Of a stretch of DNA of 64,000 nucleotides, positions 57,147 through 64,000 are shown in pieces. The translations under genes were made by a program, and so were the position numbers. Every line of letters begins with the position of its first letter. The stretch's first letter is position 1. Source of the DNA: Mimachlamys varia (Eukaryota; Mollusca; Bivalvia; Pectinida; Pectinidae); assembly GCA_947623455.1 (NCBI GenBank), contig OX392543.1, forward strand, positions 13,142,757 through 13,206,756. The letters run 5' to 3'. Below the pieces are notes generated by a model. That model was not told the DNA's origin, did no database searches, and saw nothing but the letters and a program-made list of their open reading frames with translations.

Positions 57147-60052
57147 GTAAGGGTTAGTTTGATAAAGTGGGCTCGCTCGGGGACGGTTTGACAACTAGTG
57201 TTGACATTTCGGAGTTGTGAACGTCACAAATTAAACGTGCTATAATAGTTTCATTCTTCTGTGTTTAAATAAAATTGCTGCCCCATTAACACCCTAGGTA
57301 GGCGAGAAGGTCATTCGTCAGACATGGGGATAGCACCCCTTGGAGCCTCCGGGTTGACCCCTCTCTAACTAATTTTCGTTTTTGCACTTGGTTGAGTGAT
57401 TTTGAACATAACTTACAGGTAAATCCATGTCCTTTTCTTCTGATTTAGACCAACACAACGTGTTATGAGAGTGCTAAATAGGCGTGTTAAAATATAACAA
57501 GTCACCTTATCGTAAATAAAGTTTTGGAGAATTACGGAATAGCTGTCCTTATGAAAGTCGACGTACAGGTGTGTACTCGGTGGAAGGTTGGGGGTCTGTT
57601 GTTTACACCTGTATAATCAGGCGCTAAATGACGTCATTTATCCAATTGACAGGCAATCAGTATGTAACGGTAATTCCGTTTAATCTTCAAATCAGGAGTA
57701 TTAAGATATTTGGAGATTTAGGATTTGCACACCTGTCATTTTAGTGTATACACCTGTCTAAGGCTGTCTTGCACCTATCACTGGATAAAATGGCGGACAG
57801 ACCTAGTCACATGACGACTAACTTTAGTCAGATTGAAAACAGCATTAATAGTGTGTTGTTTATTGTGCTATTCATGAATAAAAAACTTTTGAAACAATGA
57901 CCTTGTTCTGGGGCATTTTAGTCTGACTGTAATTAGTGTGTTTACCTGTAATCTCACCTGCTCCACCTGTAGTTCTGTGACCTACTTCAAGTTACATATG
58001 TGTACTGGGACCCATCCTAAGGGATGTCAAGAATTATACTAGACACCTATTGTATATTCCAACTGTAAGGTACTTATCTTGAATTAAAAAGTTATATCTG
58101 CAGTATTTCAGTCAAAGTATAATTTTGCATTTAATGTATTACAATGTATCTACATCGAGGCAAACAGTTTGTCAAACCCTTATGAAACACTTTCAGTGTG
58201 AAATATTGGTTATGAAACATAAATTGTTCTCAAAAGTTTGAGGAATAAACATGGATGATGATGATCCACCTTAATTACTCATCAACAATTTTTCGATGAT
58301 TTTCCCGGTCATTTGTGGCTGCATGATGATAATTAAGTAAACTTTTAAAATGAAAATAATTTGCTTGTACTGTGCAATGAAGCAAATTAAAGAAGTTGGT
58401 TAAAATAATCTCATTTGTTTTTCAGCTTTAATCATAAACATTTTTTAAATATTAAATCCATTGTTACTTTCGACAAGATATTTATAAAAATATCATTCAT
58501 AGAAAAAATATAGGATACATGTATATTAGCATCAAAATGTTTTATAGTTGATTATTTTTAAGATTTATATAATTAGCATTAGATACAATATTAATTTGCA
58601 AAGATTGTATGAAATATTAGAATTCCTTACACCCTTCTGTTTTTGAGAGAGTTTTACGTCCTCACATAGCCTTACGATCGACCTTCTGTGGACGAGAAAA
58701 GATAGGAAAGAGAGTAGAAGGGATAAAGTATGTAGGAGGAAAGGCAAGGGGAATGGGTTGAGAAGGTAGATTTAGGAGTCGTTTGGCCTACCAACCTACA
58801 TTGGGGACACTATAATTTTGAAGACGACCCCTTTACCTAAAGTTGTCCTACCTAGAAATGGGTGGGGGAGTTTGCCGGCCGTACCAAGATGACGTAGCGC
58901 GAAGGGAGGATGACACCCTTCTCACAAAGAAATAGTTTCAGGGACTTACTGTCTTACCAGTGAATGAAACTTACCACCTAAGGGTACAAACTCTAAAAAA
59001 TATAACCCAAATCTTTAATCCATAGGGAAATACTGATGAAATACAACATTTATAATTAATTTTGAAGATGAATTTTGTAAACATTACGTGCTGTTTGAGA
59101 TACGGGTTTGGTGGGTCTTGGATGTTTACTTGATTATATTGGCGCCAGGCGTTGCATGTACTGTTGTTTACCCCGATCAATACAAGTTGTATGGGCTTGG
59201 ACACTGTAAACAAAGCCATATGACTTATTATCAGTGGTAATTAATTGTTTAAATAGGTTTGAACTCTTCTCTCTTCCTTTAAGAATTTCAGAACACATTT
59301 ACCTCAACATTTACTGTATATTGCTGCAGAAGTTCAAGTATCTTGATTCACTTTTGATACCTAAAATTCAGAGGAATATAATCTCAACTCATGTTTGCCT
59401 GGAAACGATGCATTGTGATGGATTTTTGAAAGGATGAGTGTCAGACGCTAACTTGAAAGGGCAAGGAACCTTTCTAGATAAAGTTCAGAGACATGAAAAA
59501 GTGAACAAAGTTAAATTGTTCATAGCATACAAATACCAATCATAGTATTCCAGGAAAAATCATGATCACATTGCTGTTGTTTTTAGCAAGTTTTTTTACC
59601 GATACGATTGAATTTTTATCATTGTTAATTGTTAGCTGTTAGTTTCTAGATAAAAGCAGACTACATATGCTCGTCAGTAAAGTCAATGATTTTCTGCACA
59701 CTTCATTAATTTTTGTTCAATGATTTGATACAAGCCTGCTAATGAGATATATTTATATTTACCTTTCGAGATTGGTAAACATAACCACCAGCTGGTACAA
59801 ACCCATTGTGAGTTGGTGGTCAATATTTACGGCCCAGAGGTCATTCCTCCACCAGTCATCACGAAAACTTTGGGTTCAATATTGAAATCTGAATTTTAGC
59901 ATTGTGTGGCCAATATAATAAATTCATATATTATACCTTTGTGAATCAAAATAAAAGGTGTACCAATTCCAACCTAATTGGTTCAGACAATATTATTTTA
60001 ATTTTGGAAATACATTGGTATAGTATGTACAGTATTATATATATGGATATGA
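57147..60052 (+). other. first intron of the signal-peptide gene
   Basis: No downstream exon recognised. Mostly AT-rich; 58630-58930 is GC-richer with 'acacccttct' at both ends and 'gccggccgtaccaagatgac', probably repeat-derived. The intron seems to continue to the end of the window. Confidence 0.45.
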
Positions 60053-60459
60053 CAGGGTTAGAAACTAACTTTTTCAATACATTAGTCCAAAGGACTAGTA
60101 AAATTTTCAAGGTACTAGTCCTGTGGTATTGTGACTAGTCCTGAGGGCTTCAGCCTCAGTTGAAACACTAAGTGACGAATAACAAATTGCGAAGCAAACC
60201 GACAGACTAGTGTAGAAGGGGAGGGTCTCTCCCAGAAAAAATTTAATAACTAATTATATATGCTCTGATATGAGTTTTGGTGTATCCTGAATGCTAACTT
60301 TGTACTATTTCCTCTTCTTGAGTAAGTTATAGATTAGAATACAAAAACAAAATAGAAAACTCAACTAGTCCACAGGACTAATAAACAGAGCATATTTACT
60401 AGTCCTTCAGAATTTTTACTAGTCTCGGGCTAACAGACTAGTGTTAGTGTCTAACCCTG
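60053..60459. mobile_element. 407-bp CAGGG-type TIR element (hAT-like)
   Basis: Ends CAGGGTTAGAAACTAA and, inverted, CAGGGTTAGACACTAA. The interior is rich in 'actagtcc' words (tactagtcctgtggta, actagtcctgagggc). A second, eroded copy is at 51215-51600. Target duplication is unclear. Confidence 0.8.
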
Positions 60460-61529
60460 ATATGGATGTATCGTCAGTATATAACATTATTTCAGCCTTG
60501 TCTTTATGAAAATCTTCCTGATACCTTTTGTGTAATAAAAGATAATTAAGTTTCTGTTTGTAATGTTTGGTTGGTATTTCAGCCTGTTATATTATATATA
60601 GTTCACATTCATGAAATGATAAATTTACTTATTTCTCATACCTGTTAACCCTCCCTCATTACGAGGGAGACTCCCTCATTTTGAACAAAATTTACCAATC
60701 TCTCATTTAAGTCCAAACTCACACAAACTCAAAAGTGTCTGGATCAAATGAATAGTTTTTGAAGCTATTTTGATACATAAAATGGGAAAGATATATTGAG
60801 CAATGCAGTTTTAGTCGCATTTTACGCACTTTCTCCCTCATTGGAAGTATCAGAGGTAACACCTACATGTATGATGTCTCTCGTCCGAATCATTGGTGGT
60901 TATATAAAAAATAATTTCAGCCTTGTATATATATATATGATCCATGTATGACATTACCACTGACAACCTTTAGTGGTCAATATTTCGGACTTCTGTGGTG
61001 GATACAAATATTTGGTGGTCAGTACTCGGCTTCTGTGGAACGTTGAAATTATTACCGATACCTGTGTATGTTCAGCTGTTTGAGTCATATTTAGATTTAC
61101 CTTGTCATTATTTATAGATTCAGCTCACATGCTTCTTGTCGTATTATTTGTTCAGGTGTAAATATTGACATTATCCAAGCGAGCATTACTTGTGAGATAA
61201 TATGTTCCCCATGACTCTCGTCACAGGTGGTAATACATAGGGACTGGCGATAATAGATATGGATTTGTATGACCATAGATTTTTCAACCTGGTCGATTGG
61301 GGTGTTTTCATTAATTAATCAGGATTATGCAAGGCCTGCTTATATAATTATTATATAACATCTATAAATGGAAACCTACTTTCACTTTCACTTTCATTGC
61401 CTTTGCTAATTGTTTTGGCTCTAAAATATAGATTTTATGGCCATTGTCTGTCGAAGTCTGACTCCTGCTGAAATGATTTGTTTTGTACCAGCTAGGTTTT
61501 CATATATATATATAATTATATATTTGATT
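60460..61529. other. intron, nothing firmly recognised
   Basis: Contains 'ctccctcatt' repeats near 60650-60680 and 60835 that look like an eroded dispersed repeat. No exon seen. Confidence 0.4.
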
Positions 61530-62500
61530 TTAGATCTCTGTGCACAATTTGGCTGGAGATATTTGATTTGTGTGTACAATTTGGCTTGAGATATTTGATC
61601 TCTGCATACAATTTGGCTGGAGATATTTGATCTCTGCATACAATTTGGCTGGAGATATTTGATTTCTGCATACAATTTGGCTTGAGATATTTGATTTATG
61701 TGTACAATTTGGCTTGAGATATTCGATCTCTGCATACATTTTGGCTGGAGATATTTGATCTCTGCATACAATTATTTGGCTTGAGATATTTGATTTATGT
61801 GTACAATTTGGCTTGAGAAATTTGATCTCTGCATACAATTTGGCTTGAGATATTTGATCTCGGCATACAATTTGGCTTGAGATATTTGATTTATGTGTAC
61901 AATTTGGCTTGAGAAATTTGATCTCTGCATACAATTTGGCTTGAGATATTTGATCTCGGCATACAATTTGACTGAAGATATTTGATCTCTAGCTGCGTAC
62001 AATTTGGCTGGAGATATTTAATCTCAGTGTACAATTTGGCTGGATATAATTGATTTGTGTGTACAATTTGCTTGGAGATATTTGATCTCTGTGTACAATT
62101 TAGCTAGAGATATTCGATCTCTGCGTACAATTTGACTGGAGATATTTGATCTCTGTGTACAATTTAGCTAGAGATATTCGATCTCTGCGTACAATTTGAC
62201 TGGAGATATTTGATCTCAGTGTACAATTTGGCTGGAGATATTTTATCTTGGTGTACAATTTGGCTGGAGATATTTGATCTTAGTGTACAATTTGCTTGGA
62301 GATATTTGATCTCTGCGTACAATATGCCCGGAGATATTTGATCTCTGTGTACAATTTAGCTAGTGATATTCGATCTCTGTGTACAATTTAGCTAGAGATA
62401 TTCGATCTCTGCCTACAATTTAGCTGGAGATTTTTGATCTCTGTGAACTATATTTGACTGGAGATATTTGCTCTCAGTGTTCTATATTTTGGCTGGAGAC
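61530..62500 (+). repeat. 32-bp minisatellite (about 30 units)
   Basis: The unit is 'atttgatctctgcatacaat' plus 'ttggcttgagat', with variants (gtgtacaattt, ggctggag). Minus-strand open frames of QISQAKLYAEIKYLQP repeats come from the 96-bp (three-unit) periodicity and are not coding. Confidence 0.95.
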
Positions 62501-62727
62501 ATAGAGTCATACATGTTGGATCTAACTGACTTCTGAACACTTATCTAATGGACCAATCTGTCTAGTACTACGGGTCACATTCATTATAAATGAGATTTTC
62601 AGAGTTATTGACTGATACCCATGCTAAGTCTTTAACAAACATGGTCATGCAGGGTGCATGCACGTCATGCAGTATTCTATATCAATATACATAGAAGTTT
62701 AATTAGATGAAGAATGCCATAGTTGTA

Positions 62728-63123
62728 CAGTGGTTTCCACTTTATATCATCCCTGTTAATATCACATTCCTCTTTATATCATGTTTTTCCGAAGCACCAT
62801 TTTCCCTCTATATAATCTATGTAAGTTTATTTGATTAATATCATGTATTTTGAGGTGAGTTCCTCTTAATATCATTTTTTTTAAACCAATTACATAAAAT
62901 ATCACGAAAATGATGTCATTTTCATTGATTTCAGATACAACCTGTACAAACTATTGCATAGAAATGAAAAAAATAAATAACCACAAAAAATGTTGTTTTG
63001 ATGAAATAATGTCGGAAATGCACTAGATATAGTGAAATAACATGTTTCTCTTAATGTCACATTCCTGTTAATGTCATGTTTTTTGTCTGACAAATGCAAC
63101 ATGATATAAAGAGGAGTGCACTG
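62728..63123. mobile_element. 396-bp TIR element, pogo-like family, copy 2
   Basis: Flanked by TA; ends CAGTGGTTTCCACTTTATATC and, inverted, CAGTGCACTCCTCTTTATATC. Interior is the reverse complement of the element at 21291-21754 along its length ('gttaatatcacattcctctt', 'ttttgaggtgagttcctctt'). Both copies are non-autonomous. Confidence 0.8.
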
Positions 63124-64000
63124 TATAGGAAATTAATACACAGTTGCTTGTTCTGTATGAGTGTGATACTCACGCTGTTCCGTATCCATAATTCATATTA
63201 CATTTTACAAATTGTGAATCTGTCGTAATCATCCGGTTCCAATCGACCCAGCCTGCTTCACCACAAAGACTGCATGAAGTCATTTATCCTGTATCCAAGT
63301 TATTATTTTTACAAACCGACAAAACAAAAACTTTCTGTACGGTAGAAAAGGGAAATTAACATAATTTTTAAATTGATATAAAGTCAATTAATTTGCTTTT
63401 CACAATGCTGATTTCTTTAACCCTCATAGTTGATGGATTGTTATAAAACAATGGATTTTTACAAAAACGGGACATGACACTGCAGGTGACATGGTAGGAT
63501 TAGACTCATACTCATAGCTGGAGGCACAGCAAGCATTGTGCAGTTTTTTTCCTAATTTATTTAGATTTAATTCAATTGTAAAACTAAATATACAGTACAA
63601 CACAAGTATTTAATTTAATCCAATTGCCATACAGTGTTTTCTGACAAAGCCATTTAAAGTCATCGGTAGTGATAAGGGAAGGTCAGAGATAAGATTTTAA
63701 TGGATGTATCAAAGTTATATGATGGCTGTCTTGTTCAGACAAATTTCAGTTTTTTTTCAAATAGCTTCCTTCTAAATTTTGTAATACACATAGATAAACT
63801 TTGATGAGTTATATGGGCAGTTGCTGTCCTTAAATAAAGTGAGGGATTCTTTTTTTCTACCACAATACCGTGTGTTACTCCTCTCTCCAGCCATTGTATA
63901 AACGTGGTGACTTTTGGATAAATATATGTTATATATTACTAGTGGTATATGACCTTTCAATATATTACTAGTGGTATATGACCTTTCACACTTTTCATTG
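63124..64000. other. intron, nothing recognised
   Basis: AT-rich. A 30-bp direct repeat, 'tatattactagtggtatatg' plus 'acctttca', occurs at about 63930 and 63960 at the window edge. No exon found. Confidence 0.4.

Noticed and set aside
61421..62002. Minus-strand open frames with QISQAKLYAEIKYLQP repeats
   Set aside because: 32-bp satellite read over 96-bp periods; no splice or start support.

Overview
This is a eukaryotic, intron-rich, AT-rich genomic window with no bacterial-style genes. Small exons flanked by clear splice sites, abundant short DNA transposons, 150-160 bp tandem arrays followed by GACG-rich tails, and an element starting CAACAAGAGGCCCAGAGG (which I recall from bivalve genomes) suggest a marine mollusc, probably a bivalve. 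That assignment is inference. Most long open frames here are artefacts of tandem repeats whose period is a multiple of three, or of stop-poor arrays.

Layout. (1) 1-9.7 kb, + strand: the 3' end of a gene built from small symmetric phase-1 exons. It has two homologous 69-bp exons inside a tandem duplication, then seven Glu/Lys/Pro-rich exons ending at a TAA at 9136. Its introns hold a 54-bp minisatellite, a tRNA-derived SINE and two short DNA transposons. (2) 10.6-12.25 kb: transposon ends, a 5S rRNA-like fragment and a 29-bp array that resembles a transposon terminal repeat. (3) 12.25-18.54 kb and 33.29-38.09 kb: the two diverged arms of a large inverted duplication around a 14.7-kb spacer. 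Each arm has a GAT/CAT array (one strand almost free of C, or of G) and a three-exon transcription unit with conserved splice sites and poly(A) signal; the two units point away from the spacer. (4) The spacer holds a minus-strand gene (about 31.0 to 18.8 kb). Its exons join in phase to a predicted 193-residue protein made largely of a GC-rich repeat exon. (5) 38.06-41.97 kb, minus strand: three in-phase exons encoding the N-terminal half of an OTU-type cysteine protease domain, running into the CAT array and losing the C-terminal half. (6) 42-56 kb: mostly repeats, including TIR elements, a 3.5-kb 19-bp minisatellite and a 59-bp array. (7) 57.05-57.15 kb, + strand: first coding exon of a secreted or membrane protein with a signal peptide, followed by a long repeat-containing intron to the window end.

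The genes show no sign of acting together. They are unrelated neighbours in repeat-rich DNA. All exon models are read by eye from splice sites and phase, without transcript evidence.
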